This document shows, one piece after another, positions 39,001-51,147 of a stretch of 64,000 nucleotides of DNA (within the stretch, counting starts at the first letter, position 1; each line of letters opens with the position of its first letter). Below the pieces are notes generated by a model. The model was not told the origin of the DNA, ran no database searches, and saw nothing but the letters and a program-made list of their open reading frames with translations. The DNA comes from Onchocerca lupi (Eukaryota; Nematoda; Chromadorea; Rhabditida; Onchocercidae): contig JAOVVO010000326.1 of NCBI GenBank assembly GCA_028564675.1, positions 1 through 64,000 of the forward strand. Reading direction: 5' to 3'. The translations under genes were made by a program, and so were the position numbers.

Positions 39001-42000
39001 AAGGAATTAGCAAAAACTGAAGAATTGTTTATTGCAATAGAATGTAACGGACATTTTACTTTTTGCAAAAATATAATTATTAAAGTTTAGAAGTTAAATA
39101 ATTATTTAAGCAATAAAAATTATTCATATATAAATTAATTAAAAAGCAGAAGAAAGTTATGCATGCAAATGTTAGTGAAATACCTTGAAAAATTGATAGA
39201 ACCATTAAAAGGTTTACTATCATATGTTGAAAAATACCTTCGTTTTGTGTATTGTGATATTGGATACATTGACTGACCTAAAAAAAAAGAAAAAAAAATT
39301 TCATTTTAAAATTTACGCAATAGTATTATTATAGTTATTAAAAAGTATTGAAACATTTAGAATTATTAAAAAATTTAGTGATGAATCATTCACTTATATT
39401 ATAACATCTTGCTTTTTTCAAAATTTGCATGATTTTTTTTATTTAATCAATACTTTTCGAAAGTATTCACTATTAGCATAATTAATCATTATTTTTTAGA
39501 TAAGTCACATGCATGCAAATCATTCTGAATTTTATCACATTTGAGAATATGGCTATTTTCAATATACTCATATTTCAAATATTTATTTTACGATTACTAA
39601 TTTTTATTCGCATCAATGACTCATTTAACTAATTTAATTACTTATTCTTATAAAAATGCACATGAAATTTGTAAAAATGTGAAAACAGAAATTTTAAAAA
39701 TATAAATAATAATAAGATCGTAATTCTGTAAAACTTTTCAATTAAGGAAAAAAATTACCGAAAATCCGAGGTGGTTGTTTCATAGATCTACAGCGAATCA
39801 TGTGAAAACAGATTAGACGAATATTTGGATTAATTAAACAATAAAAATAGAAATTAAGTGCAAATTTGGTAAATTCCATTACATTGATAATGGCTCTAAT
39901 TATCTAAAATTTAAGAAAAATAGACGAAAATAGAAAAGAAATTAATGCGACTGTAAAATCAATTTGATTATGATTAATTCATTTATATTTTACTATTACT
40001 AATATTTTACCTTTTTTATACAAACAATATTTATCACATAAAATTAATGAAACTTGTAATAATATAATTTTAATATTTATTTGCATCAATAACTCATTTA
40101 ATTAATTTATTTACACCTTTTTTGACCAACGATTTTCTCAAAATTTTCATTTACTTCACTTATTTATAAATATTAAATTATAAAATATAACGAGATCAAA
40201 TGTGATTTTAGATAAAAGATGCGATTTTTTACATTTTTGTACGGAAATTTATGATCAACGTATCATTATGATATTATTAGAAGTTATGCTAAAAGATTGC
40301 ATGTCGTGAATTCCATAAATATTCAAATTCTAAACTTTATGCAAATAAATATCAAAATTATAATAGCAAATATTACGAATTTCATTAATTTAATACTGCG
40401 AAATGCTGTTCATATGATAATTTTGCTTAATGAGATCAAAATAAATAATTGAATTAAAAATAAAAAGAACGGCTTACTTGAAAAGGAACATTAAAAGATT
40501 GTTTATCAGAAACGAATATTGTAAGTGGAGCAGCAGGTATTGTACAAACAAAAAATATAATTATTATTGAAAATAACAATTTAAATAATTGCTTCTCTTC
40601 CTGAAAAAGCTTCCTTTTTTACATTCGTAATATCTGAAACGTTTCAATTAACAGTGACAAACGTCTAAAATTTTGAAATTTACGTCAAGCACTTTTTGCT
40701 TCTTACATTATGTTATAGGAACAATAAAAAATAGTCAATTGAAATTTTACATTGACGTAAAATTATAAGAACAAAATACGTGAAATCTTGACGTTTGATG
40801 TAAAATCAAAATAAATAAGGAACGAAAAAATTAATGAAAACAAAATAAAAAGATAAATGTTGGCTTTTAAATGATAAGTAAACATTCGTGAATAATAATT
40901 CAATATGTAACATTTTAAATTTTCATACTGTTTTCAAATAAATGTGATAAAATATGACATTACTCAAATTTTTATAGCTTGTTGTTTTATCCAATTTGAA
41001 TTGAAATTTTAAATTAAAGTAACTGTAAAACCAACTCGTTCACTTCTCATTGAAATTTTTTGTTTATTAGAAGCAAGTCGTTTGAAGCGTTCCTTTTTAG
41101 TACTTCGATATGTGATTAAAATTTTTGAATTAAAATAAGCAACTAGGACAAATGGTAGCAAACGGCTTATTGTTTCACGACACCATTCATATGCCGTATA
41201 CCAAGTTTCAATTTTACGATCGCATACAAGGAATCGACATGAACCAATTTCCGATGGTACCTATAAGTTTGAGAAATCTTATTTCGAACCGGCCATGCTT
41301 TCCGTAACTGGTCCAGCTAGTCTATATAAATAAAAATGTAAATGTTCGTTTGTTCAAAATGTTAAATCTACGAAACAAAAAGCGCCTATTTGAATGCAAC
41401 GTTGTATGAAAATTTCAAATCAATCGGTGAAGAATTTGAAACGTTTTGTGGAAATGAATAACGAACATTTACATTTTTATTTATATAGATTGTCGTTTTA
41501 ACAAACTTATTTATAAATATTACAATTTTTCAAAATAGTTTTGTTTTTGCATATATGCTCATATCTGCTAAATAAAATTTTTGAAAAATTATGGAAAATG
41601 TAATTTAGCAATTTTCAAATAAAATTTATCATTTACAATTTTTTTTTATCTTTCCATTTATTTTCCTTCTTAGAACTTAAAATGATATTTGAAATTAATT
41701 TTAAAAAATCGATATGCATAAAAATAATTTGAAATTTTGAATTTAATAAAATAAAATTCTTTACAAACCTCATAAACAACTCTTTTCACAGCCCATGGAG
41801 CATAGATACAAAAATTCATCACATAAGATATGCTTACTAACAATAAGCACATTTTCCGTCTCTTAAAAAACGAATCAATTATTGGATTTTTTTAATTAAT
41901 TAGCGAGGTTAAAAAATGCCTCAGTTTAATATATTATTAGGTATATTATGAGGATATTCGAGAATTACTAAATACTGTATAATATATGAGGCAAAAATGC

Positions 42001-44812
42001 ATTAAAAGAAGAATACTTCAAATTTTATATCAAATGTTTAAAATATAAGTAATTGTTCACAGTTGTATTCATTAATTATTTTTTTTAATGTAGAAACAAT
42101 GTAAATCAGATTCTATCATTTCTACATCAAACACGAATAATTAATAAGTGTGATCGAAATTTGAATATTTTAATTTGATTCCAAATAAATAATTAGAATT
42201 AAATATTTTAGGAAAAAATAACTTTTACAGGTCTGATATCAATAAAACTTTATCAGTAACATATCTGAGATAAGGATAATGAAAAGGATGACAAACGGCC
42301 ATATATTGACTCATTGTTAAAAATACCACAATCCAAACACTAGTACCCATAAATGCATTCACCTAAAAAATTCGTCATGAAATATTGTCCCGAAATTATT
42401 TGTGAAATTGTAATAATTTTTCGGAATAAAGTAGTAATGAATGCAAATTATAATCAACTAATTAAAAATGAAAAATTTCAAAATTTTTGCAAAATTTAAA
42501 GTTTCAAATTAATATACTGCATGGTTGTCTCCCTTTCTTTTGTCAAATTTTTCCAGCAAAATTTCATTTTTTTTTTCTGCGAAAAATGAATATTGAAATA
42601 AGCTAATAAATTATCTATGCTTTTTTGCAGTGAATTTTCAATGCCTAAATCTTATTGATAAATGATATGATCATATTTTATTGAAAAAGAAGTGATAAAA
42701 TAGTCGTAATTATCAGCGAATGTCGTAATTCATGTACGTATGTATTATGCATCCACATCATATTATAATCCGCATTATTTTTTTCTTATTTCATTTTATA
42801 AAAGAATTGATAAATTCATGGATACGTTGTTATAACAAGAAGAAAATCTAATATAAAATTAATATTAAATCAAAAAATTAAAATGAAATTAATATATGAA
42901 TAGAATAAAAGACGAAAAAAAAAAAACAAACAAACAAACCAATGGAAATCCAATATGAGCATAGTAAAATGCTGATGGATAAGAACAGAGGCGATAATTA
43001 AGCAACCATAATATCATTGGTATCACTGATAAAAGAGTTGACTAAAGAAATAAAAACGAATAATTTCGCTAAGTGATAAAAAATGATCACAAAAAAATTA
43101 AATCAATCATTATTAAGTCAATGGATATTTTTTTTTCTTTTAATGACAAATCAATCAAATAATTTATCATTTTTTGATAATTTCTGCTAAATTATTGATA
43201 AAAAAAAGCTGCAAAAGTCGCGTTAATAGTCAAGCTAGTATTATAATAATCATTACTATTATCGCAAAAAATAACTATGATCGTAAAAGTAATAAATATT
43301 ATTGATAAAAAAAATTAACACTTCTTACTTTAAAATTTTTAATCTGAAAAAATTTTTAATTTCATTATTTGACCGTTTGCTTGAAAATTTATAAACTTGT
43401 TGCATATACTGTTTGATTTATGATAATTTAAAGCAAGCAATATTAAACTTTAAGTTTGCAATTTAAAAGAATTTCAAAACGAAAAAATGAAATGATTCTA
43501 CGGATTATATTTGGAAATATTTGCGAAAATGATAAGAAATACTAGAAAAAAACTTGCCAGATCAGTAATGGCAAGTAAGATGAGGTAGGTATAAATGATT
43601 GAAGATCGCTTAAATAATGAGCGTGTCAACGTTGCTACTGTCATTATATCACCTAGAAATTGGAATTATAATATTAATGAAATTATGAATCAATTGATAT
43701 GAATATTTTAAAGGGAAAAAAAAAAAACTTTTCTTTTAATCTAGATTAAGAAAATAATTCATTTCTTTTCTTTTAAATTTTTATTCAAATTACGATTTTA
43801 ATTAGGTTAAATAAATGTGTTCTAAAAATTGTTCTGATAGTTTCAATGAAATCCTCAGAAATTTCTTTAAAAAGTTATTCTTCATCTAACTTGATATTTT
43901 GACACATCCAAAAGTTTTTGAGGAATTAAAATGAAATTAATTTGATCCGAAAGTATATATTATATCTAAAAGTTTTTATTCGCACTAATTTATTAAAATA
44001 AATTTTTTCTCTTTCTTTAATATAAAAATTTAAGCTTCTTATAATCTTTCTTGAATTTAATTCATGAAAATTTAATAATTAATGCTATTTGTATGATAAA
44101 TTATTTTATTAATTAGAATACTAAAATCGTATCAGTGCATCTTTGTAAAGAAAAAATAAGAAATTACACGATAATTTTAATTTTTTTTTCATTTTAGAAT
44201 ATATAGTTTGTGAAAAATTAATCGGTTTTGAGATTTTACAATTACAATATTTTAAAACAACATGAATAATATGAAAATTGAATCTCATTTTGTCGGCTAA
44301 ATATTTTTATGAATATTTTATCTTTCTTACATCATATAATATTAATATTTATGTCACTTCATTCTATACTTTTCGATCATCTTTTTGATAATCTTTTCAA
44401 TTTTTTGTTACTTTTTTTAGAAAAATCTAATGAATGATGCAATTCGTATCATAGCAATTTCGTCAAAATTACATTATTAAAATTATCAATAATGACATTA
44501 ATGTATCTAAAAAAAATTAAGGAATCATTCAGAATTCAAGGGTTATACGATAATATCAACATTATTTTATTTTTGCATGCATAATTTTGCTAATCAAATT
44601 AGTTAAATTTGAATTAGTGATAACTTACCAATGATACCAAATGATATGATAACTGGCGCAATATAAGCATAAGTGATTTGGTTTACAAATGATACTCGAT
44701 TTGCATCTGATGTACCATTAAGAATTAATTTTGTAAAATAAATTGAAGTAATAGCATCTTCGAGATCAGTCTCTTCAGATAAAAGTATGGAGCATAAAGT
44801 TTCAGATATCAT
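36083..44812 (-). CDS. Rhodopsin-family neuropeptide-receptor-like GPCR with atypical motifs
   Basis: A seven-transmembrane receptor of the plasma membrane; overall pattern and length resemble nematode FMRFamide-type peptide receptors (subfamily not assigned). Exons: 44812-44629, 43652-43558, 43041-42940, 42362-42229, 41859-41769, 41260-41024, 40600-40478, 39903-39759, 39277-39238, 36329-36083. They sum to exactly 466 codons including TAA. The N-terminus has an NGT glycosylation site. TM1 is followed by GDIMTVATLTR, TM2 has YLILLAITDL with the conserved Asp, and the TM3 cysteine is in NYRLCSYP. TM3 ends in TMSQYMAVCHPFHY, so SQY replaces E/DRY. The TM5 exon holds ISRLLPFVLVAYF. TM6 has CTIPAAP in place of CWxP. 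TM7 has YCLINPNIRLIC in place of NPxxY. The Asn of TM1 is Asp. The tail is acidic and Ser/Thr-rich. The intron 43042-43557 has a GC donor (CTG|GCAAGT). It lies 325 bp downstream of the phosphatase gene on the same strand. Confidence 0.88.
41321..41489. mobile_element. 169-bp MITE-like element with perfect 30-bp terminal inverted repeats
   Basis: The left terminus 41321-41350 (TCTATATAAATAAAAATGTA, then ATGTTCGTT) is the exact reverse complement of 41460-41489. The 109-bp interior has no coding capacity. It sits in the GPCR intron between exons 41769 and 41260. A partial relative lies at 1637. This fits a non-autonomous DNA element; the parent transposase is not in the window. Confidence 0.85.
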
Positions 44813-45137
44813 ACCCCTTGTTTGTTGATTATATCAGAAACTTTCGAACGAACTGAATTACTTAAATAAGTCCAGTAAAGAAATACAGCACTGCATATAA
44901 TATTTTAGTAAAGGCATTCATTAATGATAGATCAATTTAATATTTAATAAAAATGAATTATATTCAAAAATTAGTAAATGTTCGATATCATCAATTCAGA
45001 AATATTTCGTAGTACGCAGCAATGATATTAATGACAATGATAGCATTAGTGATTTTGATAAATAGATAAATGAATGAATTTAATCGAATAAATTGAATAA
45101 TATTCAAATTTTGATAGAATAATGGATTAATTAATAA
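44813..45137 (-). promoter_or_regulatory. Short gap between phosphatase stop and GPCR start, with candidate trans-splice acceptor
   Basis: Only 325 bp separate the two same-strand genes. On the minus strand TAAGTAATTCAG ends at 44853, leaving a 40-nt leader before the GPCR ATG at 44812. This spacing and signal are compatible with SL trans-splicing of a downstream operon gene, but independent transcription is equally possible. Confidence 0.4.
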
Positions 45138-48100
45138 TTAAATTAATCGAATAAATAATAGGGAAACATTATCCTCGGAACCAAGTTTCAATGCTTTTCG
45201 TACCAAATATTCTGCAATTCTGCAAAAAAAAAAAAAAAAAAAAAAAATCATTTCTAAAAGAGAATAAACGATAATTATATTCAAATTTTATAAATTTATC
45301 AATAGTAGACTTTAATTATTTTCTTCTTTCATTTATTGAGGTATTTTTGATAGAGTAATTTGAAATAGTCTTCATCTAAACGATTAATTTGTTCAAATTT
45401 ATCAAATTTTAATTAAATTTTTTTTACAAAAATTTTAAATTATCTGATATACAATTATAACATATAATAGATTAAATTCTTCCTTCTCTCTCTTTTAAAC
45501 AAAAAAAAAAAAAAAAAAAAAAAAGGAGGAAAGAAATGATGTAAGAAAAAAAACAAACTTATGCCACTGATTTGATGATATACGAAGAAATGTTAATGCG
45601 GTATTTATCGCTTCATCGTTCGTTAAAACATCCCAAAAACCATCCGATGCGACGAGAATAAATTGTAAACGAATTTCGTTCAAATCAATCCGGACAATAT
45701 CCGGTTGAGCTGTCAACACAAAAAGTCGTTTTAGTGCTGTGTCACCAAATGCTCTACAAAAATAAACTTTTCCAGCTTATCTGATCAATTATATATCATT
45801 CATATAAAGTAATAGACTAAATTAGCATTAAGTTAATTACTAACTAGTTTTTCTGTTTTTGGTAAAATAATCGATTAAAAAAGAAAAATTAATTATTCAA
45901 ATTAATATAAATTGAATAAAATATTATAAGTTTTTTAACATTAATTTATGCATTCAAGTTAATTTTAATTTTTTTTTAATTTTTTTTGAATATAAATTTA
46001 TAACTTTAATATCTATTATATCAATAATTCCATTTAGCTTGTTTTTTCTTTTTTCTTTTTTGTGAAATTTTGATAAATTTTTTTTTTTGAAAAAATTATA
46101 AATGCATTCTTTATTAATTTACCTAATGTTGCTTCTTTTATTCTTTGATATATGAATACTACAATTAATTAATTAATTTCAGCAAAAAGGAAAAATTTTA
46201 GGTTTAAGCTTTTGAATTATTCAATTTTAATTATTCATTTAATTAGCTCACTAATTTCATTTTTAAAAAAAGATATGGGCAAATTTTACGGTAAGAATTA
46301 TTTACATCATCATTTTTTCGCTACTGTTATACAAGTTCAATTATTATAATTATTGAATCTGCGAAAAAAGACAGAGAGAAAAAAAAAAGATTTTCATTTA
46401 AGAAAATTTTCATTTTTCATTCAAAAAAGATTTTCATTTTCATTTCGAAAATTTATTTCTATAAAAATCCCATATATTTTAGATTTATGATATTTTTATG
46501 CTAACTATTAGCAATTTATGAATAAAATGAAAAAAATTTAAGCATTATCCTTTAAAGTGGAATAATTTTAGGCTCAAAATAATATCACAATATTGGAAAT
46601 GGAATTATTTTGGATAAAAATATGATTTTAATTAATATGTTTGGAAAAGAAGAGTAATATCAAGAATTTTAATTGTAACTGAAAAAACGAAAATAAACAG
46701 CAACTATCATAACAATTTTTATTTATGATACAATTTTCATTACATTTAATACAAATACAGTAAAAACCAGTTTTTCTTTATTTTTTCTTTTCATTTTCCT
46801 TTTTTTCTTAATTGGTAAATAGCAATAAATCATTCTCAATTGGCAAAATTGAAATAATGGACTTGAAATCGTTTTTTTTTTTCATTTCAAATTAATTAAT
46901 CGTCATCAATTTGCAAAATTAATACAACAAATTTAAAATTATTGTTTCCTTTTCTTCTTTTCTTTTTTGGCTTGATAAGACAAACTGTCAAATTCAATGA
47001 ATTTAAAAAACTTTAAGGCGAAAAAAAAAACACGATTTTCTAAAATGAACACGACAAGACATCTTACACATTAAATTTATCCATATTGATTTAAAATAGG
47101 TGGTGTTTCTTTTCTTTAAGATTGAATAAAAAAATTCAGAACATTATTAAATATAATATTTACGATAATTTTGCAAAATCTTACTACTATCAATTGTAGT
47201 TCATTTACAAAAAAAAAGAAAAAAAAAAAAAACGATTTCTTTCAATTTTTTCTTTTTTTTTTTTTTTGGAGAAATTTTGAAAATTTAAAATTTCATTTCT
47301 TAAGATATCTTTTGTAAAAAATCTTATTTTTTGAATTTTGTTGAAAAATGACAAAAATCGAGATGGCTAAAAACAAAAACTGTTGAAATAAAAATATTAT
47401 TTGATTTTGGAAAAATAAAATATTCATAGAAATGTTCAACAAAGAAAAGCATATTAAATTTTGGTAATATTTATATCGTTTCGAAATACTGTGATAGATA
47501 ATATTTGTTGATATTGTAAAGATAGCATTGGAAAAAAGAAAAAAAAAAACATTTAAAATGTCAACATCAGAGTCTCGCTTGAATTTATTCCTTAGTTCTA
47601 AATTATCGATTCGACATGATTCGATAATTTTGAGTGAAACGGCCAATAATATTTTAGTCTTAATTTGATTAAAAGAATAAAAAATACATTAAATTTACCA
47701 AATCATTCAACATGTTTTTTCCTTTGCAATTTTTGGAATAAAATCTTGAAATTTTTGAATCAACAAAAATCTGTTACTAAAGAAATCAAAAAATTATTCA
47801 TGTATAGATGATTTGATGTAATTATGTTTATATACATGAATCTTCGATTATAATTTCATTTGAAAAATGCTAATTTCATAGCTTTTTTTCCAGTTTCATA
47901 GCTGACTTTTCTTCATTTTTCCATTTTAAAACTTTTGAATTGAAAAAGTAAGAAAAATAGCCAAAATTTTCCATTCTTTTTTCATATTTTTACAATAATA
48001 TTTCATTAATTTCATTTGCAAGATTTCTTTCAATTTCATCATAAAAAAGAAAAAACAGAACTTCGAAGTATTAGAAAGTAATGATACCATTCCTTTTTTC

Positions 48101-48808
48101 GTTTTTTTAACAATTTATTAAACAAAAATTTCCTTTTTAAATCCAAATAAATTTCAAAAAAATGGAAAAATTTAGAAAGTCGGAAAGATTCCCATATTTC
48201 CTTCTCCTTTTTTTTTTTTTTTTTTAAATTAATCTTTCAAATTTAAGAGTGAAATTTGAATCAAATGATGGAATAACTTACTTATTGCGTCATTTTTTTT
48301 CATATTCCAAAAAAAAAAAAATCAGTAAATTTTCAATGGTGCAAAGTTTATTGGTTCCATAGAATGAGGAATAAGTAAATTGTTTTTTTTTTTTTTTACC
48401 GAATTTCCATAATTTTAAATGGTTTATTTCCTCCTTTAATAATCTATTTTTTGGCTAAATGATGATTTATCAAACAATTTGAATTAATGATGAGAAAAAA
48501 AAGAGGAAACAAATTTCCATTTTTTCTACTAAAAAAAAAAGCTAATCAATTTTTGTTTTCTTGAAAAATGCTGCAAAATCCTTTTTTTACTCTTTTATTA
48601 AGAAAAATGAAAAAAAAAAAAAAAAAAAAAAAAGGAAATTGAAGCATTTCCAATAAATTCCTTGCAAAGCTTTTTTATTATCGAATTTTTTTTTTCATTA
48701 TTAGAAAAAAAATGGAAAAAAGTGAAATAGATGTAACAAATTTTCTGCAAAAACTTTCTTATTATCAAATAGAAGTTATAGTAGAAATATTTTTATGAAT
48801 TATAGAAA

Positions 48809-48855
<47 letters not shown>

Positions 48856-51147
48856 GGATTGAATCATTTTTTTAATATTTTTTTTTAAATTATTTTTGTT
48901 CGGAAAATGCTTGCATTTACAATAAAAAAATATATGAACATTGGAAAACTCGTTTTTTGTTTCTCCTTATTTCAAGTTAATTAAAATGATTTCTTGTTTT
49001 TCACGGTTCATTTTTGCCGAATAATTTCTTTTATTTTTCTCTCCCTGTATTTCAGATTAAACAAAGTCGAAATATTTTTCTGAATGAAGTAATTTTTTTT
49101 TTTTTTTTTTTATTATACAAAGATTATTCATCTCGTAAATAAAACAGCATGTATATATATTTTCTTTTTTCGTTTTTTTTTTTTTTCTTTCAAAATCTGC
49201 TAAAAGCAAATTTATTCGATAAGAAAAATATTTGGCTTATTTCGGATGATTAAATTTGCGCCTAAAATTTAATAAAGATGACATTAATGAATGAAATTCT
49301 GACGAAGGTATTATTCGACTGTAAAGATTGAAGTTAGGAAAAAAGGATGAAGAATGAAATGAAAACATTTGTTATTTTATCGATTAGTTTCATTTTTAAA
49401 TACTGAAATGATTGATAGCATAAAAAAAAAAATGTTTACATCTAGTAAAATGGATCATTTGAGTGAAATATTGAATTTAAACGAAATCAATAATTTCATA
49501 AAATGAAATGTCATATTTAAATATGTGATAAATACTTCTATGCTTATCAGGCGGAAAATTCATAAAACTTACAAATTCCTTTTCGACGAATTTTTTTTCC
49601 CTTTTTCTTTTTTATACTGATATGAAAATCAACGATTTTACTTTTCTCGGGCCTTAGACCACTGAAGTTTCTTTCTGGATAAACTTGCAGTTTAACAATA
49701 ATTGTTAACTTAATCTTAATTTTAATCAAATTTTTCTTTTAAATTTTGTTTTTTTAGTCAACAAATTTTTCCCGTAGTTCTTTAATTATCAGATAAATCA
49801 AATAATTTAAAAAAAAAAAAAAAATCCTTATTCCAAAGCAATCTTTGAATTTTTGCAAAATTTTTTGAATTCGGAAAAATTTTGTTTAAAATTTTACCAA
49901 TGCTCTATTTCGACAAGGAAAAAACAGTCATACATGCATAGAAAAGTGCAAATTTTATGCATGCGAAATAATTTACCATCAATAGAAAAATAAATATTAA
50001 TTCCATATTAATTAATTAATTCGGAATCTGAATGCATGTTATATTCATTATATTCATATTTGAATCGAATTTAATAAATAAAGAATTTATCAAACACTGC
50101 TTAATTGGAATAATTATTGTAATTAATATAATCGTTGGAATTGCTGTTAATATGAAAGAAATAAAATATTTAGCGCATATTTTATGTATTTGGCTTGAAT
50201 TTTATTTCAATTAAGATTACTTTAGAACTTTTATTTCATTTTTCCTTTAATTTTTGATGAATCGGAATAGAATGGAACTTCTAAATCGTATAATAAAATC
50301 TTATATTTTGAATTCAATCTTTGATTACATTGAATCTAAATTTGATTTTATTTTTCGAATTCCATTATTGTCATCTTTAAGCTATTTTCAATCATCCTAA
50401 ATGAGAAAGAAGAAAAATTATGATTTTCATATGACTGTTAAGCTATTCAATTGATTATTTAAAAATGCTAATTTTAATCATTCAATCAACAAAGTTTTTT
50501 TTTTCTTCTAAACTGATCTTTTCATAGCTTTATGAAAAAATATAATACCATTTAAAAGAACATTCGACAGTATATTTCTTAAATAATCATTAGAATTTAA
50601 ATAAGTCGACAAAATTATCCTTTTTCTTTTATAAATGAGAATTTTGATATGAAAACGATTAATTCAATGATAGACACTATTCAATTCAATATGATAATGA
50701 CATTTTAATAGGTATTCTGAAAGAAATTTATTCATCAAACGGCAAATTAAACACATTTGATACTTGGAAAACGAGTGATAACATTAATTAGTTATCTGAA
50801 ATTAAAATATTAGATAGAAGTTAATCATGCTTAAACTTGATGACCGAAAAATCTATTTTACATAGAGAGTGTACAGTATCATTTCAGTGCTTATTACTCG
50901 AATAGCAAAAAAAAAAAAAAAAGTACTGGAATAACACAGGAAGCATAATGAAAACAGGATTCTATAGTTTACGTTCAAATTTTCCAATTAATTGTAAGAT
51001 TGCCAAAATAACTGAGTAATTACAAATTAATTCTTTTTAAATTAAATAATAAACAAACCTTGAAACGGAAAGGATTCCTTGTAATCGATCTACACCATGA
51101 AATTCGACAAAACCACCCGCTTTTTCGATACGTTTTCGTTCCTGTTC
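45138..51147 (-). CDS. PPM1L-like PP2C Ser/Thr phosphatase, C-terminal exons only
   Basis: A metal-dependent protein phosphatase (PPM/PP2C family). Three exons close in phase: 51147-51059 (ERKRIEKAGGFVEFHG, DRLQGILSVSR), 45753-45559 (AFGDTALKRLF, PDIVRIDL, FILVASDGFWDVLTNDEA) and 45219-45138 (ALKLGSEDNVSLLFIRLI then TAA). These correspond in order to the human PPM1L segments ERKRIKRAGGF, SRSLGDYPLK, ASDGLWDAFSNEEA and CPDNITV. The conserved metal-binding Asp residues of ASDG and of EDN are present. The N-terminal half of the fold, with the MED, DGHGG and GDSR motifs, was not found between 51148 and the retroelement nest starting at 55259. The gene is either truncated, has a very long intron carrying the nest, or is mis-joined. 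The 5.3-kb intron 45754-51058 is AT-rich. Confidence 0.85.
48810..48854. repeat. Poly-A tract, about 45 bp
   Basis: An uninterrupted A-run. Similar long A or T runs occur at 1-43 (T with a few C), about 30541-30582 (T) and 54674-54713 (A). Their true length is uncertain in any assembly. Confidence 0.9.
50440..50610. repeat. Intronic direct repeat, copy A
   Basis: Homologous over about 170 bp to 51480-51660. Shared blocks include AACTGATCTT, CATAGCTTTATGAAAAA and GATTATTTAA...AATTTTAATCATT. A third, shorter relative (AACTGATCTTATCACATTAT) occurs near 51357. Confidence 0.6.

Larger units (their letters stand above)
45754..51058. other. 5.3-kb intron of the PP2C gene
   Basis: Very AT-rich, with many homopolymer tracts, including a run of about 45 A at 48810-48854 and A-runs near 48610-48633. 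A 170-bp block near 50440-50610 recurs upstream of the 51059 exon. A stretch at 49568-49670 has an acceptor-like AACTTCAG and a GTAAGT donor on the minus strand but encodes only a Lys-rich segment, so it was not called an exon. Confidence 0.5.

Noticed and set aside
47293..47646. 117-codon minus-strand frame in the PP2C intron
   Set aside because: Its start is mildly coding-like, but it soon becomes Phe/Ile/Asn low complexity. There is no family match and no supported splice partner.
49547..49729. Possible minus-strand exon with AACTTCAG acceptor and GTAAGT donor
   Set aside because: The encoded segment is short and lysine-rich and does not fit between PP2C exons, which already close in phase without it.
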